From positions 3,026,001 through 3,090,000 of the forward strand of contig CP030277.1 of NCBI GenBank assembly GCA_003330885.1: a DNA stretch of 64,000 nucleotides. The letters are read 5' to 3'. The stretch is from Rhodobiaceae bacterium (lineage in GTDB: Bacteria; Pseudomonadota; Alphaproteobacteria; Parvibaculales; Parvibaculaceae). A program made the translations under genes and the position numbers. Positions 1 through 9,924 of this stretch are shown here, piece by piece (position 1 is the stretch's first letter; every line of letters begins with the position of its first letter). The notes beneath the pieces were generated by a model that was not told where the DNA came from, did no database searches, and saw nothing but the letters and a program-made list of their open reading frames with translations.

Positions 1-318
1 GCCATTCACAGCAGATTGAAGAAGACCTGCAGCTCACGCCCGGCTGAGGATAATCGATTGCGCCTTGAGTGAGCGCTCCCAATACAGGTGAAAAAGCTAT
101 AGTTTGCCCCAAAAATGGGGCAAACCAACCGTTCTGTTTTATCAATACTTTGAATTGAACCCTCCATGCGAAGCGATCCAGCTGCAGCGGTTCATATCCC
201 TGTATAGAGAGCTTATTTTACTTTATTCAATTCCCAACACAGAGTTTTTACTGTTTTGAACCTAGGTTTCTGTCATCTTCAGCTCCGGTTGAGACGGTCA
301 TTCCTGCGGGGACCAGGT
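1..318. other. Left-edge non-coding stretch
   Basis: No convincing complete gene. A short reading frame on the plus strand (bases 3-47, ending in TGA) could be the last 14 codons of a gene lying to the left, but it is too short to judge. A perfect hairpin lies at 102-125. From about 130 to 250 the DNA is AT-rich and probably carries the promoter of the PAS-domain gene that follows. Confidence 0.5.
102..125. terminator. Perfect 10-bp hairpin, possible terminator
   Basis: GTTTGCCCCA (102-111) pairs perfectly with TGGGGCAAAC (116-125) across a four-base AAAA loop. There is no clean T tract on the plus side; read on the minus strand a T-rich stretch follows about eight bases later. It may end a gene beyond the left edge or act as an operator. 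Confidence 0.4.
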
Positions 319-819
319 ATGGATTTGAAAACAGAGGGCGCACGGACGCTCTTGGCATACTGGGAGAGCCAGAAGGGTGACGGGCGTTTGCCCTCAACAG
401 CTCACTTGGATCTGGTAGATCTCGCACCCATCCTGTCAAACATGGTGATCTATGAGCACGGAGGAGGAGACTTCACCACACGTTTCTTCGGAACCGAGAT
501 GGTGCGGCGATTGGGCGTCGATCTAACAGGCACAAAGACCTCCACCTTCATGGAACTGCCTTTCGGCAAGCTGATCATCGACCACCTCAATCAGGTGATT
601 AGCGGCCCTGCGATGCTGACATCTGAATACCATTCCCAGACCAACGAGGGTCCTGTGCTGGAGATCGAACAGATCATGCTGCCCTGGGAAAACGAGGAGG
701 GGCAGGCTCAATGCGTGCTGTCACATGTCACCCGAACCTCTGGTGAAGACTCAACGCTCACCCTGAAGCTGGAGGAAAGCTTCATAGACCTCATCAATCT
801 GCAAACCATCAGTCTCTAG
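319..819 (+). CDS. PAS_5-type PAS domain protein
   Basis: Protein of 166 residues made almost entirely of one PAS-like domain of the kind found as stand-alone proteins in alphaproteobacteria (PAS_5 / DUF1488-neighbour type). Visible hallmarks are the early LLAYWES segment, the acidic-rich middle with FFGTEMVRRLGVDLTG, and the late LPWENEEG strand. No output domain, signal peptide or membrane segment is visible, so it is probably a cytoplasmic sensor or adaptor whose ligand is unknown. A longer reading frame begins at 256, but the ATG at 319 gives the usual length of this family. Its last 11 bases overlap the 3' end of the convergent nuclease gene. A second member of the family lies at 48446. 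Confidence 0.75.
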   Translation: MDLKTEGARTLLAYWESQKGDGRLPSTAHLDLVDLAPILSNMVIYEHGGGDFTTRFFGTEMVRRLGVDLTGTKTSTFMELPFGKLIIDHLNQVISGPAMLTSEYHSQTNEGPVLEIEQIMLPWENEEGQAQCVLSHVTRTSGEDSTLTLKLEESFIDLINLQTISL

Positions 820-1276
820 CAGCGACCTCAGAACACCAGCTGCCACGCCGTCCGCCAAGATAGGGCCGCGCCAACCCCGCCTTCATCAAGGAAGGCCCTA
901 ACGCACCCATTTCGGTGTGAAAAACGTCAGCTAGTACGCGCCCACCAAACTTGTCGCTCTGAATGTTCGTGAGTGAAATCTGGGTCCCCTCAAGGGACTG
1001 GAGGTGCGCTGCAGCGGCTTGCGCTTGGATCCGCTCCTCAGGACATTTACCCCTGAGCTCTGGGGCATCAACACCTGCGAGCCGGACGGCGATCTGAATA
1101 TCCTGACCAAGCCAGATCCGAGCACGCACTTCGACCGTGTCTCCATCAATCACACGCGTCACCGTTGCAGCGATAGGCCCAGAAAGAACCTCAGCCGCCA
1201 GCACCGTTAGCGGCGCGGCCAACACTCCCACAGCCACCCACACGCATAAGGTGAATATTTTCAAATAAGCCCTCAT
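809..1276 (-). CDS. Secreted thermonuclease-like (SNase) protein
   Basis: A small secreted nuclease of the staphylococcal nuclease fold, 155 residues. Residues 1-28 form a signal peptide (MRAYLK followed by a hydrophobic core ending near LTVLAAE). The mature part shows the SNase signature in order: VTRVIDGDTVEV, RLAGVDAPELRG, and DKFGGRVLADVF, which carry the acidic metal ligands and arginines of the family. It likely cuts nucleic acid in the periplasm or outside the cell. The start at 1276 was preferred over 1303 because it leaves a compact signal peptide. It lies 53 bases downstream of the SDHAF4-like gene on the same strand, so the two may be co-transcribed. Confidence 0.85.
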   Translation of the reverse strand: MRAYLKIFTLCVWVAVGVLAAPLTVLAAEVLSGPIAATVTRVIDGDTVEVRARIWLGQDIQIAVRLAGVDAPELRGKCPEERIQAQAAAAHLQSLEGTQISLTNIQSDKFGGRVLADVFHTEMGALGPSLMKAGLARPYLGGRRGSWCSEVAARD

Positions 1277-1329
1277 TACGTGTATATTACTATCTCGATA
1301 CACGCATACCGAGCAAGTGATTTTCTGCG

Positions 1330-1515
1330 CTAAAAGTCGCTGATCAGGCCTTTATGCTCCCAATCCCCGTAGCGGGTGGGCTCAGGTCCTTCTCGCCCGA
1401 GCAATTCGCGCGGCTGCTTTGTCTCCGGCTCTGCTTCAGCTCGGCGGGCAGCTGCTTCGGCAAGGGCGCGCTTAGCGGCTTCGCTCAATGGTTTTTGACT
1501 TTTTTCGTCTGACAT
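1330..1515 (-). CDS. DUF1674 / SDHAF4-like succinate dehydrogenase assembly factor
   Basis: A 61-residue protein ending in the conserved tail GPEPTRYGDWEHKGLISDF, the hallmark of DUF1674, the bacterial counterpart of SDHAF4/Sdh8, which in eukaryotes helps flavinated SdhA during complex II assembly. The N-terminal half is a charged Ala/Glu/Lys helix. Start chosen at 1515 because a GAGG lies eight bases upstream; an in-frame start at 1551 lacks this. No sdh genes are nearby; in alphaproteobacteria this gene often sits next to htpX and rsmB instead, as here. Confidence 0.85.
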   Translation of the reverse strand: MSDEKSQKPLSEAAKRALAEAAARRAEAEPETKQPRELLGREGPEPTRYGDWEHKGLISDF

Positions 1516-1636
1516 TGGCTCACACCTCAAAACGCCCGCGACAACGGGCATCAGCCAGCATTGAAGGTATCTTCTTCACTCTACATATATGAGTGAAGCT
1601 CTGAACGCCAACACGTTGCCACCAGGAACCTGACGA

Positions 1637-2497
1637 ATGAACATGACAAAGACCGCGATCCTTCTCGCCGCAATGACGGCGCTCTTCATGGGGATTGGGT
1701 TCATGATCGGCGGGGAAGCAGGTGCTGCCATCGCATTTCTCATTGCCGCAGGCATGAATGTCTTTGCCTATTGGAATTCAGACAAAATGGTGCTGCGCAT
1801 GCATGGCGCGCGCGAAGTGACCGAAAGAGACGCGCCAAACTATGTTCGCCTCGTTCAACGCCTGGCTGAAAACGCCAAGCTCCCCATGCCACGCACCTAT
1901 ATTATTGAAACAGCTCAACCAAATGCTTTCGCGACCGGCCGAAATCCCGAAAACGCCGCAGTCGCTGCAACAACTGGCTTGCTCAACATGCTGACGCCGG
2001 AAGAGCTGGCGGGTGTCATGGCCCATGAGCTTGCACATATCAAGAACCGCGACACGCTCACCATGACCGTTACCGCCACCCTTGCCGGCGCCATTTCCAT
2101 GTTGGCAAACTTCGCTCTCTTCTTTGGCAACAATCGGAACAATGCAGGCGGGCTCATCGGCACCCTCGCCATTATGATCTTGGCCCCTATGGCCGCTGCG
2201 CTTGTGCAAATGGCCATCAGCCGCACGCGGGAATACAGCGCCGATCAATTAGGGGCCGAAATATGTGGACGTCCCATGTGGCTTGCATCCGCTCTTCAAC
2301 GCATTGAGAGCGGTGCGAGCCGCATCGACAATGATGCAGCCGAGCGGAACCCAGCTACTGCCCACATGTTCATCATCAACCCGCTCCATGCCCATAAGCG
2401 CGACAGCTTGTTCTCAACACACCCGGCGACAACCAACCGCGTGGCAAAGCTGAAAGCAATGGCAGGCATGGCACCTAAAGAGGGGCCTTGGGGCTAA
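1637..2497 (+). CDS. htpX: Membrane zinc metalloprotease HtpX (M48)
   Basis: Inner-membrane protease of 286 residues that degrades damaged membrane proteins under envelope stress. Two N-terminal membrane segments lie at about residues 6-50. The zinc site is HELAHIKN at about residue 131, with the third ligand in [11 protein letters not shown] near residue 200; two further hydrophobic segments lie between them. Length fits the family (about 280-300). It is divergent from the SDHAF4-like gene, with 121 bases between start codons that must hold both promoters. Its stop codon overlaps the 3' end of the convergent diguanylate cyclase gene by four bases. Confidence 0.95.
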   Translation: MNMTKTAILLAAMTALFMGIGFMIGGEAGAAIAFLIAAGMNVFAYWNSDKMVLRMHGAREVTERDAPNYVRLVQRLAENAKLPMPRTYIIETAQPNAFATGRNPENAAVAATTGLLNMLTPEELAGVMAHELAHIKNRDTLTMTVTATLAGAISMLANFALFFGNNRNNAGGLIGTLAIMILAPMAAALVQMAISRTREYSADQLGAEICGRPMWLASALQRIESGASRIDNDAAERNPATAHMFIINPLHAHKRDSLFSTHPATTNRVAKLKAMAGMAPKEGPWG

Positions 2498-3450
2498 GCG
2501 CTCGCAGAAGCGGCGCCGGTTTCCGGCACCCACATCTCGACGCGGGCGCGCCCATTCTTCTTCGCTTGATACATAGCCGCATCCGCATGCTCAACCAAAG
2601 CATCTGCAACGGCGTCCGTCTCAATCGCCGCAATCCCGGCACTGAAGCTGATGGAGACGGTGCGGCCATCATCCAGATCAAAACGATCCGTCGCCACCCG
2701 CTGCAGCGCCCGCTCTATGACAATAGCAGCCGAACGCAGATCACAGGCTGGCATCAGAATACCAAACTCCTCACCTCCAAGGCGCGCGCACATGTCTTCT
2801 TTTCGCACAATCTTCTTCAAATGCGCTGCCAGCTGTTGTAGGACCCTGTCGCCTGCCGCATGACCATAGGTATCATTGACCTGCTTAAAATGGTCGATAT
2901 CAATCATCGCAAGCGCCGCGGCACTGTGATGACGAGAAATCAGCGCACATTGTCGATCAAGTGCATCATCAAACGCCCGACGATTCCATAACTCCGTTAA
3001 CGGATCAATGAGCGCAAGCCGTTTAAGCTGCGCCATCGTCTGAAGCTGTTCCTTTTCAAGAAGCACCTGCGCACGTAAATCAACCATGGTCGCGCCGAAC
3101 CTGCGCTTATCATCCGCTCCGCCGAGGCGAAATGCCTTCAGTTGAATTGGGATGAGCGATCCGTCCCGCGCCAAAATTTCAAACCTCCGGGGCCGCCCCA
3201 ATACCCCTTGGGTCTCACCATGCTTGTGATAGTGCGCCACATATGTGTCATGCGATTTGGCAATCTTGGGAGGCAATAGGAGAGACAATGGCTGGCCCAC
3301 CAGCTCCTCCACCTCATAGCCTGTGAGCGAAACCGCAGCTGCGTTTGCGTGCTCGATATGCATATCGGCACTGAGCACCCACTGCGCATCAAACGAGTGA
3401 TTGAACAAATCGCGAAAGACGAAATCGTCATGACCAGACATGGGCGGCAC
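2494..3450 (-). CDS. PAS-GGDEF diguanylate cyclase
   Basis: Protein of 318 residues with an N-terminal PAS domain (about residues 10-130, including [20 protein letters not shown]) and a C-terminal GGDEF domain (about 150-310). The active-site motif is GGEEF, preceded five residues earlier by RKED, an intact RxxD inhibitory site, so product feedback by cyclic di-GMP is expected. [16 protein letters not shown] and [18 protein letters not shown] are typical of active enzymes. No membrane segment is seen, so the protein is probably soluble and senses a cytoplasmic cue. Confidence 0.92.
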   Translation of the reverse strand: MPPMSGHDDFVFRDLFNHSFDAQWVLSADMHIEHANAAAVSLTGYEVEELVGQPLSLLLPPKIAKSHDTYVAHYHKHGETQGVLGRPRRFEILARDGSLIPIQLKAFRLGGADDKRRFGATMVDLRAQVLLEKEQLQTMAQLKRLALIDPLTELWNRRAFDDALDRQCALISRHHSAAALAMIDIDHFKQVNDTYGHAAGDRVLQQLAAHLKKIVRKEDMCARLGGEEFGILMPACDLRSAAIVIERALQRVATDRFDLDDGRTVSISFSAGIAAIETDAVADALVEHADAAMYQAKKNGRARVEMWVPETGAASASA

Positions 3451-3677
3451 CTGATGCTCTTACTTGTTCAGGCCAACCTATGGCATTTGTTTTAACTACA
3501 CCTTGAGTCGATAGATCGGAAATCCATGCTAAAAATTTGGGTTCTGGCAACTTCTTAGGAAAGCCAATCGAACCATGTGCCGTTCGGCTACATCACAGAC
3601 CTCCTACCGTTTTGGAGAAGACGCTGGTCTCTCGGGCGTGTCTATGATCTAAGCACGGGCAGAAAACGGGACCCAGC

Positions 3678-5036
3678 ATGGCATCCAAGACACCAACAAG
3701 ATCAAAGCAGAACGGCCGATCAAAACAGGATGGAACCGGCGCCCGGCGTGCGGCAGCAGCGGTGCTCCAATCTGTATTGGAGAAGGGTGAAACGTTGGAA
3801 ACAGCCCTCAATAGGGAACTCAGCGCCAAAGACCTGGCAAACCACCCAAGCGACCGGGCATTTGCCCGCGCGATCGCCACCACGGCACTCAGACGCCTCG
3901 GACAGATCGACGCTGTTCTAGATTCCATGCTTGATAAAACACTGCCTGAGCGGGCGGCCTTTGCCATGGCGCTCCTTCGTGGGGGCGCTGCCGAGCTCCT
4001 TTTTCTAGGCTCCGCCGCCCATGCTGCCGTGAACTGTGCCGTTGAACTGACCAACACCAATCAACACACCCGGCCCTATCGAGGGCTGATGAATGCCATC
4101 CTGCGCCGCATTACCCGCGAGGGTGCTGATATGATCAAGGTCCAGGAGGACGCCGGCGAGGCCGGCATGGCCAATACTCCCTACTGGGCGTGGGCCTCCT
4201 GGGAGGTTGCCTATGGAGCCGAGACCGCTGGCGCCATCGCCGATGCACACTTGGCCGAACCCCCGCTCGATCTTTCGGTGAAAACCGACCCTGACGGATG
4301 GGCGAAAACCTTAGGCGGGACACACCTGCAAACAGGAAGCATCCGCCTCTCCCACCCGGGGCGAATTGAGGAACTGCAAGGTTACACAGATGGCGAATGG
4401 TGGGTGCAGGACGCCGCTGCAGCCCTTCCTCACAAGCTTCTGGGAGATGTCACCGGCGAAGAAGTGCTTGATCTCTGCGCCGCACCTGGCGGCAAAACGC
4501 TGGCTCTTGCTGCTGCTGGTGCCAAAGTCACCGCGGTTGATCGCGCCGGCGGGCGGTTGGAACGTCTAAAAGAAAATCTCACCCGCACCAGGCTCAGCGC
4601 CGATATCGTGAAAGCCGATCTGACAGATTGGGGCCCCGGCCGAAAGTGGAAAAAGATCCTCCTGGATGCCCCCTGCTCAGCAACCGGCACCGCCAGACGC
4701 CATCCAGACGTTCTGCGCTCAAAGAAGGGGGAGGACATAGCAAGCCTCGCCCCCGTCCAGGCAACCTTGCTGGCAAAATCAGCTGAGTGGCTGGAGCCAG
4801 GAGGGACGCTGATCTACTGCACGTGCTCCCTTGAACCGCTGGAGGGCCCGGCTCAGGCTGCTCTCTTCCTCAAGAACAATCCGGCTTTCAAGCGGGTCCC
4901 CATTACACCAGATGAGATTGGTGGCCTGTCGGAATGCATCACGCCAGCGGGTGATTTGCGCACCCTTCCCTGCCACCTGGGTGATCAGGGCGGCATGGAC
5001 GGTTTCTATGCGGTCCGCCTTACTTTAGCCGGGTAG
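3678..5036 (+). CDS. rsmB: 16S rRNA (cytosine-967-C5) methyltransferase RsmB
   Basis: SAM-dependent rRNA methyltransferase of 452 residues. Residues 20-150 form the NusB-like RNA-binding domain; the catalytic half has the SAM-binding motif CAAPGGKT, the motif IV cysteine in LDAPCSATGTARRHPD, and the second catalytic cysteine in IYCTCSLEP. Both cysteines of the m5C mechanism are present. The N-terminus is basic and low-complexity. It begins a plus-strand run with rpe 68 bases downstream, followed by a heparinase-like gene and purH, a common alphaproteobacterial order. Confidence 0.93.
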   Translation: MASKTPTRSKQNGRSKQDGTGARRAAAAVLQSVLEKGETLETALNRELSAKDLANHPSDRAFARAIATTALRRLGQIDAVLDSMLDKTLPERAAFAMALLRGGAAELLFLGSAAHAAVNCAVELTNTNQHTRPYRGLMNAILRRITREGADMIKVQEDAGEAGMANTPYWAWASWEVAYGAETAGAIADAHLAEPPLDLSVKTDPDGWAKTLGGTHLQTGSIRLSHPGRIEELQGYTDGEWWVQDAAAALPHKLLGDVTGEEVLDLCAAPGGKTLALAAAGAKVTAVDRAGGRLERLKENLTRTRLSADIVKADLTDWGPGRKWKKILLDAPCSATGTARRHPDVLRSKKGEDIASLAPVQATLLAKSAEWLEPGGTLIYCTCSLEPLEGPAQAALFLKNNPAFKRVPITPDEIGGLSECITPAGDLRTLPCHLGDQGGMDGFYAVRLTLAG

Positions 5037-5104
5037 ACAATCTACGCTCGTTGAGCGCGCTCCCATCGTTGCACCACCCAAACTGACCTGATAAGCATCC
5101 TTCT

Positions 5105-5770
5105 ATGGCAAATCCTGTAAAAATTTCCCCGTCAATCCTGGCAGCAGATTTCGCGCGTCTCGGCGAAGAGGTGAGCGCCATCTCAACAGCGGGCGCTGAC
5201 TACATCCATATCGACGTGATGGACGGTCACTTCGTACCCAACATCACCATCGGACCCGATGTCGTCAAAGCGTTGAAACCACACTCCGACAAACCGTTTG
5301 ATGTGCATCTGATGATCGCGCCGGTTGATCCTTATGTCGACGCTTTCGCTGACGCTGGCGCAGACATTATTACATTCCACCCGGAAGCCGGTGCACACGT
5401 TCACCGGACCGTGCAGATGATTAAGGCACGGGGATTGAAAGCCGGGCTGTCGCTTAATCCCGCGACACCTGTCGGCGTGCTGGACGAAATTCTCGAAGAC
5501 CTCGATCTGGTTTTGGTGATGAGTGTGAACCCCGGCTTTGGCGGACAATCCTTCATTGAAAGTCAGCTTCGCAAGATTGAAACGATCCGTAAGCGGATTG
5601 AAGAGACTGGCAAACAGATCGAGCTGGAAGTCGACGGCGGCGTAAATTTTGACACGGCCCCTAAAGTCATCTCTGCTGGCGCCGACGTTCTTGTCGCGGG
5701 CACTGCAACATTCAAGGGTGGTCCTTCCGCCTATGCTGAAAACATTGCGACATTGCGCAAGCGGCCGTAA
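5105..5770 (+). CDS. rpe: Ribulose-phosphate 3-epimerase
   Basis: TIM-barrel enzyme of 221 residues interconverting ribulose 5-phosphate and xylulose 5-phosphate in the pentose phosphate and Calvin cycles. Family signatures are clear: [17 protein letters not shown] at the start, [12 protein letters not shown] with the metal-binding His and Asp, [18 protein letters not shown], and the late LEVDGGVN with the second catalytic Asp. Length matches the family. It lies between rsmB and the heparinase-like gene with short gaps (68 and 54 bases). Confidence 0.97.
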   Translation: MANPVKISPSILAADFARLGEEVSAISTAGADYIHIDVMDGHFVPNITIGPDVVKALKPHSDKPFDVHLMIAPVDPYVDAFADAGADIITFHPEAGAHVHRTVQMIKARGLKAGLSLNPATPVGVLDEILEDLDLVLVMSVNPGFGGQSFIESQLRKIETIRKRIEETGKQIELEVDGGVNFDTAPKVISAGADVLVAGTATFKGGPSAYAENIATLRKRP

Positions 5771-5824
5771 GCGGCACGCCCCCTCTGACCAACGGGACAG
5801 CGTCCCGACACAAGGCACGCGCTC

Positions 5825-7786
5825 ATGACAGAAGCTGTGGGCGAGAAATCTCAAGGGTCACACCCTGTTCCCCGCAGGCAGGAACGACACATCCTCAATC
5901 CGGGCAACCGATTGAGCGACCTCACCCTTGCAGCACTCCGCCGCACAGCAGACCTGAGCCTGACAGCAGTTTACAGCACCTGGCCCTATCGCCAGACACT
6001 GCGCGGGCCGATGCCCGACACCATCACCTATTACCCCAAAGACCTGCGCCCCGGACGCGTCGACAAAGCAGACGCCCTTTTTCAAGGTCGCTATGACCTG
6101 CCTGGTGGGCAGGTAAGAACAAGCGGCCTGTCACCATTCGACGTTGAAGCGCCGAGCGAAACATGGACAGAAGAACTCCATGGATTTTCCTGGGTGCGGC
6201 ACTTCTCTGCAGCCGGTGGCAATGCCGCCCGCGCCCACGCAAGAGGGCTTGTGCAAAGCTGGATCGCAACATCCGGGCAATGGCATGATATTGGCTGGCG
6301 CCCCCATGTGATTGGCAGACGCCTGACATCCTGGGCCTCAAACGGCGCCCTGCTGATGGAAGAGTCCGACCTCATCTATCGCTCAACCCTGCTCCGCAAC
6401 ATGGCAAAGCAGGCGCGTCATCTGGCCCGGACGGTCATGTGGGCCCCTGCTGGCGAGCAACGTCTGACGGCCGCGATTGGCCTGGCCTTCTCAGGGCTTT
6501 GCCTATCAGAAGGTGGCAAGCGCCTGCGCAAAGGCCTCGACTTGGTGGGCCATGAACTTACCCAACAGATTTTGCCCGACGGGGGGCATATCAGTCGGAA
6601 CCCTGCGGCCCAACTCTCCATCCTGCTCGATCTGGTCTCGCTCCGCGACGCCCTCATCGCCCAGGGCCAGGGCGTACCTCAGCCCATCCGGAATGCTGTT
6701 GATCGCATGATGCCCATGCTGCGCTTCTTCAAACATGGCGATGGCAAACTCGCCCTCTTTAATGGTGCTGACGAAGGGCCGGACGGCGCGGTAGAAGCCG
6801 CACTTACCGAAGATGACGCAAAGGGCAAACCCTTCGGCTTTGCGCCACACTCCGGCTATCAGCGCATGTCAGCAGGTCCCACCTATGTAACGGTGGATAC
6901 GGGGCCCCCACCCCCTGGGGCCTATTCCCATTCCGCCCATGCAGGCTGCCTCTCCTTTGAAATGAGCGTCGGACGCTGCAGGCTCGTCACCAATTGCGGC
7001 GCCACACGTATTCTGGGCGCTGACTGGCATGCGGCAAGCCGCGCAACAGCCGCCCACTCGACCCTTGTGCTCAACGACACGTCCTCTGCCCGGTTCACGC
7101 AAGGCGCCCTGTCGCGCATCCTTCTGGGGTCGCGCCTCATGGAAGGGCCGGCCCGGGTCGAGAGCAGACGCAATGAGAGCGAAGACGGGATCTGGCTTGA
7201 TGCCGCCCATGATGGCTACAGGAAACTCTTTGGTTTTGTTCATCGCCGCAGGCTGTTTCTAAGTGCAAGCGGAGAAGATCTGCGCGGCGAAGACAGCCTG
7301 ACCCGCGCACCAGACGAACCGTCCAAACTCATGGTACCTTTCAAACAGGCGGCAGACGATGGCGATCCTGCCGCCTTTGCCATCCGCTTCCACCTACACC
7401 CAGACGCCCGCGCCTCGCTCGCCCACGACAAATCAAACGTCCTCGTTCTGCTGCCGAACGGCGACGGCTGGCAGTTCCGCGCCCGGGTTGAGAATGGAAA
7501 AAGCACTATCGCACTCGAAGAGAGCGTCTATTTGGGTGCGGCGGACCGAACCCGGCGCAGCGAACAGATCGTCGTTACCGGGGAAGCCTTTCGCGACGAA
7601 GCAAATGTGCATTGGGCCTGGCGCCGCCTGTCAACCACCGGAAGTGCCGGCAAAACCGAGGCTGAAGAACCTGAGCTGCCAGCCCTGCCAACGGAGCTGC
7701 CGGGCATTCCGGAAGAGACTCAAGGCGCCCCCGCTGACAGCGAAAAGGACACACCTGAGCAATCTGGGCAACAGGACCCGGAATAA
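5825..7786 (+). CDS. Heparinase II/III family protein
   Basis: Protein of 653 residues resembling the alphaproteobacterial heparinase II/III-like family. An N-terminal alpha/alpha toroid covers about residues 60-330 (FSWVRHFSAAGG, WISTSGQWHDIGWRPHVIGRR-like segment), followed by the conserved beta-sandwich with GYQRMSAGPTYVTVD, HAGCLSFEMS and AAHSTLVLND. No signal peptide is evident. The last 45 or so residues are acidic and proline-rich and look disordered. The gene regularly sits between rsmB and purH in alphaproteobacteria; its substrate is not known, and a role in cell-envelope glycan turnover is inferred only. Confidence 0.82.
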   Translation: MTEAVGEKSQGSHPVPRRQERHILNPGNRLSDLTLAALRRTADLSLTAVYSTWPYRQTLRGPMPDTITYYPKDLRPGRVDKADALFQGRYDLPGGQVRTSGLSPFDVEAPSETWTEELHGFSWVRHFSAAGGNAARAHARGLVQSWIATSGQWHDIGWRPHVIGRRLTSWASNGALLMEESDLIYRSTLLRNMAKQARHLARTVMWAPAGEQRLTAAIGLAFSGLCLSEGGKRLRKGLDLVGHELTQQILPDGGHISRNPAAQLSILLDLVSLRDALIAQGQGVPQPIRNAVDRMMPMLRFFKHGDGKLALFNGADEGPDGAVEAALTEDDAKGKPFGFAPHSGYQRMSAGPTYVTVDTGPPPPGAYSHSAHAGCLSFEMSVGRCRLVTNCGATRILGADWHAASRATAAHSTLVLNDTSSARFTQGALSRILLGSRLMEGPARVESRRNESEDGIWLDAAHDGYRKLFGFVHRRRLFLSASGEDLRGEDSLTRAPDEPSKLMVPFKQAADDGDPAAFAIRFHLHPDARASLAHDKSNVLVLLPNGDGWQFRARVENGKSTIALEESVYLGAADRTRRSEQIVVTGEAFRDEANVHWAWRRLSTTGSAGKTEAEEPELPALPTELPGIPEETQGAPADSEKDTPEQSGQQDPE

Positions 7787-7885
7787 GAGTCATATCCCCC
7801 TCAGATCCCTTTCAGAGGCTGGAGTTTCGTGCTATCCGGCGCGGACATTCCCATTGTCCATAGATAACCATCTCAGGATCCACCG

Positions 7886-9475
7886 ATGCCCGCCGATATC
7901 CAACCCGTCCGCCGCGCCCTTCTTTCCGTTTCCGACAAAACAGGCCTCATTGATTTCGCACGTGCGTTGCACGAAGCTGGCGTCGACCTGGTTTCTACCG
8001 GTGGGACATCAAAGGCCATCGCTGATGCAGGCATTCCGGTGAAGGACGTGTCCGACATCACCAATTTCCCGGAAATGATGGATGGTCGGGTAAAAACGCT
8101 CCACCCTATGGTTCACGGCGGCCTGCTCGCAGTCCGCGACGACAAGGGGCATGTGGCCTCCATGGATGAACATGGCATAGGGCCCATTGATCTACTGGCG
8201 GTCAATCTCTACCCGTTCGAAGAAACCGTCGCCAAGGGTGCCGACTACGACACCTGCGTGGAGAACATCGACATTGGCGGCCCTGCCATGATCCGAGCAG
8301 CCTCCAAGAACCACGCCTATGTGAACGTCATTGTCGATGTCGCCGACTATGACCGGGTGATCTCGGAGATCCAGGAGAAGAAAGGCACAAGCCTCGACAC
8401 ACGCAAAGCGCTTGCGCAAAAAGCGTATGCCCGGACCGCCGCCTATGACGCGGCCATCTCCAACTGGTTTGCGACAGAGATTGAAGAAGGCGCGCCCGCC
8501 TACCGCGCAATCGGCGGCACCCTGAAGCAGACCCTGCGCTATGGCGAGAACCCACATCAGGCCGCGAGCTTCTATGTGACCGGCGAAAACCGTCCGGGTG
8601 TCGCAACCGCCACGCAGCTGCAGGGGAAAGAACTTTCCTACAACAACATCAATGATACCGACGCCGCCTTTGAGCTGGTCGGCGAATTCGATCCAAAACT
8701 CGCCCCAGCCGTTGCCATCATCAAACACGCCAACCCATGTGGTGTCGCGACATCAGGCAGCCTCGCTGAAGCCTACCGCAAGGCACTCGCCTGTGATCCA
8801 GTTTCCGCGTTTGGCGGCATTATTGCGCTGAACCAGACATTGGATGGCGAGACAGCTGAAGAGATTGCAAAGATCTTCACCGAGGTCATCATCGCGCCAG
8901 ACGCGGACGAAAACGCCCGCAAGATTATCGGTGGGAAAAAGAACCTGCGACTTCTAACCACCGGTGGTTTGCCGGACGCACGCACACCGGGCCTCTTTGT
9001 GAAAACTGTCGCCGGGGGCTTCCTCGCGCAGACCCGTGACAATGGTGTCATTGACGATCTGGAACTGAAAGTCGTCACCAAACGCGCGCCAAGTGATCAA
9101 GAGCTCGCTGATCTCAAATTTGCTTTCCGCGTCTGCAAACACGTGAAGTCAAACGCCATCATCTATGTGAAGGACGGCGCGACCGTCGGCATCGGTGCAG
9201 GCCAGATGAGCCGCGTGGACAGTGCTCGCATCGCCGCCCGCAAAGCAGAAGATGCCGCAGAAGCAGCCGGTCTTTCTGAACCGCTCACCAAAGGCTCTGC
9301 GGTGGCGTCCGATGCTTTCTTCCCCTTCGCAGACGGGCTTCTGTCAGCCGCGGAAGCAGGTGCGACCTGTGTGATCCAGCCCGGCGGCTCTATGCGCGAT
9401 GATGAAGTGATCGCCGCCGCAGACGAAAAAGGTCTCGCCATGGTCATGACCGGCATGCGCCACTTCCGTCACTAA
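7886..9475 (+). CDS. purH: Bifunctional AICAR transformylase / IMP cyclohydrolase
   Basis: Final two steps of IMP synthesis. The 529-residue protein has the N-terminal MGS-like cyclohydrolase domain ([36 protein letters not shown]) and the C-terminal transformylase domain with [10 protein letters not shown], which carries the catalytic Lys-His pair, and DAFFPFADG near the end. Length is typical (about 520-530). The 99-base gap from the heparinase-like gene may hold its own promoter. No PurR-type operator was recognised. Confidence 0.97.
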   Translation: MPADIQPVRRALLSVSDKTGLIDFARALHEAGVDLVSTGGTSKAIADAGIPVKDVSDITNFPEMMDGRVKTLHPMVHGGLLAVRDDKGHVASMDEHGIGPIDLLAVNLYPFEETVAKGADYDTCVENIDIGGPAMIRAASKNHAYVNVIVDVADYDRVISEIQEKKGTSLDTRKALAQKAYARTAAYDAAISNWFATEIEEGAPAYRAIGGTLKQTLRYGENPHQAASFYVTGENRPGVATATQLQGKELSYNNINDTDAAFELVGEFDPKLAPAVAIIKHANPCGVATSGSLAEAYRKALACDPVSAFGGIIALNQTLDGETAEEIAKIFTEVIIAPDADENARKIIGGKKNLRLLTTGGLPDARTPGLFVKTVAGGFLAQTRDNGVIDDLELKVVTKRAPSDQELADLKFAFRVCKHVKSNAIIYVKDGATVGIGAGQMSRVDSARIAARKAEDAAEAAGLSEPLTKGSAVASDAFFPFADGLLSAAEAGATCVIQPGGSMRDDEVIAAADEKGLAMVMTGMRHFRH

Positions 9476-9496
9476 GAACCAGAAAGGGTGAGCGAG

Positions 9497-9919
9497 ATGG
9501 AGAAGCCGGAGCTCACCCATGCCATCGCTGTCAAAGTGCAGATTTGGCGTGATGGAAAACTTCTCATCATCAAGCGTGCACCAGACGATGACTATTACGC
9601 GGGCTATTGGGATGTGCCCGGCGGTAGCCTGCATAAGGGTGAAACCATTGATGCCGGACTGCGCCGCGAAACACGGGAGGAAACTGGCCTCGAAGTCTCG
9701 CGCATTCGCCCGCTGACCACCTGGTCGCATGGCGAAGGAGACGAGTTCGAACTTGGTCTCTCATTTCTCGCAACTGCAGACACCGACGCCGTCACCCTGT
9801 CAGATGAACACACAGAATTTGCGTGGGCCGACCCAGCGAGCATCAGCGACTATGATTTTCCGCCCAACCTTGAGAAAGAAATCAATTGGGTCATTGCCAA
9901 AGGCTGGCACCGCTTCTGA
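9497..9919 (+). CDS. Nudix hydrolase
   Basis: Small pyrophosphohydrolase of 140 residues. The full Nudix box runs from GSLHKGE to REETGL, with the REXXEE acidic ligands in place (GX5EX7REUXEEXGU). The N-terminal strand IAVKVQIWRDGKLLIIKRA and the late HTEFAWADP are typical. The substrate cannot be read from the sequence. A GTG at 9488 is also in frame, but the AAGG ends directly against it, while it stands nine bases from the ATG at 9497, so the ATG is preferred. Only five bases separate its stop from the convergent transporter gene. Confidence 0.9.
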   Translation: MEKPELTHAIAVKVQIWRDGKLLIIKRAPDDDYYAGYWDVPGGSLHKGETIDAGLRRETREETGLEVSRIRPLTTWSHGEGDEFELGLSFLATADTDAVTLSDEHTEFAWADPASISDYDFPPNLEKEINWVIAKGWHRF

Positions 9920-9924
9920 CGGGC

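Noticed and set aside
3-47. C-terminal end of a gene from the left
   Set aside because: Only 14 codons are visible, so coding cannot be judged.
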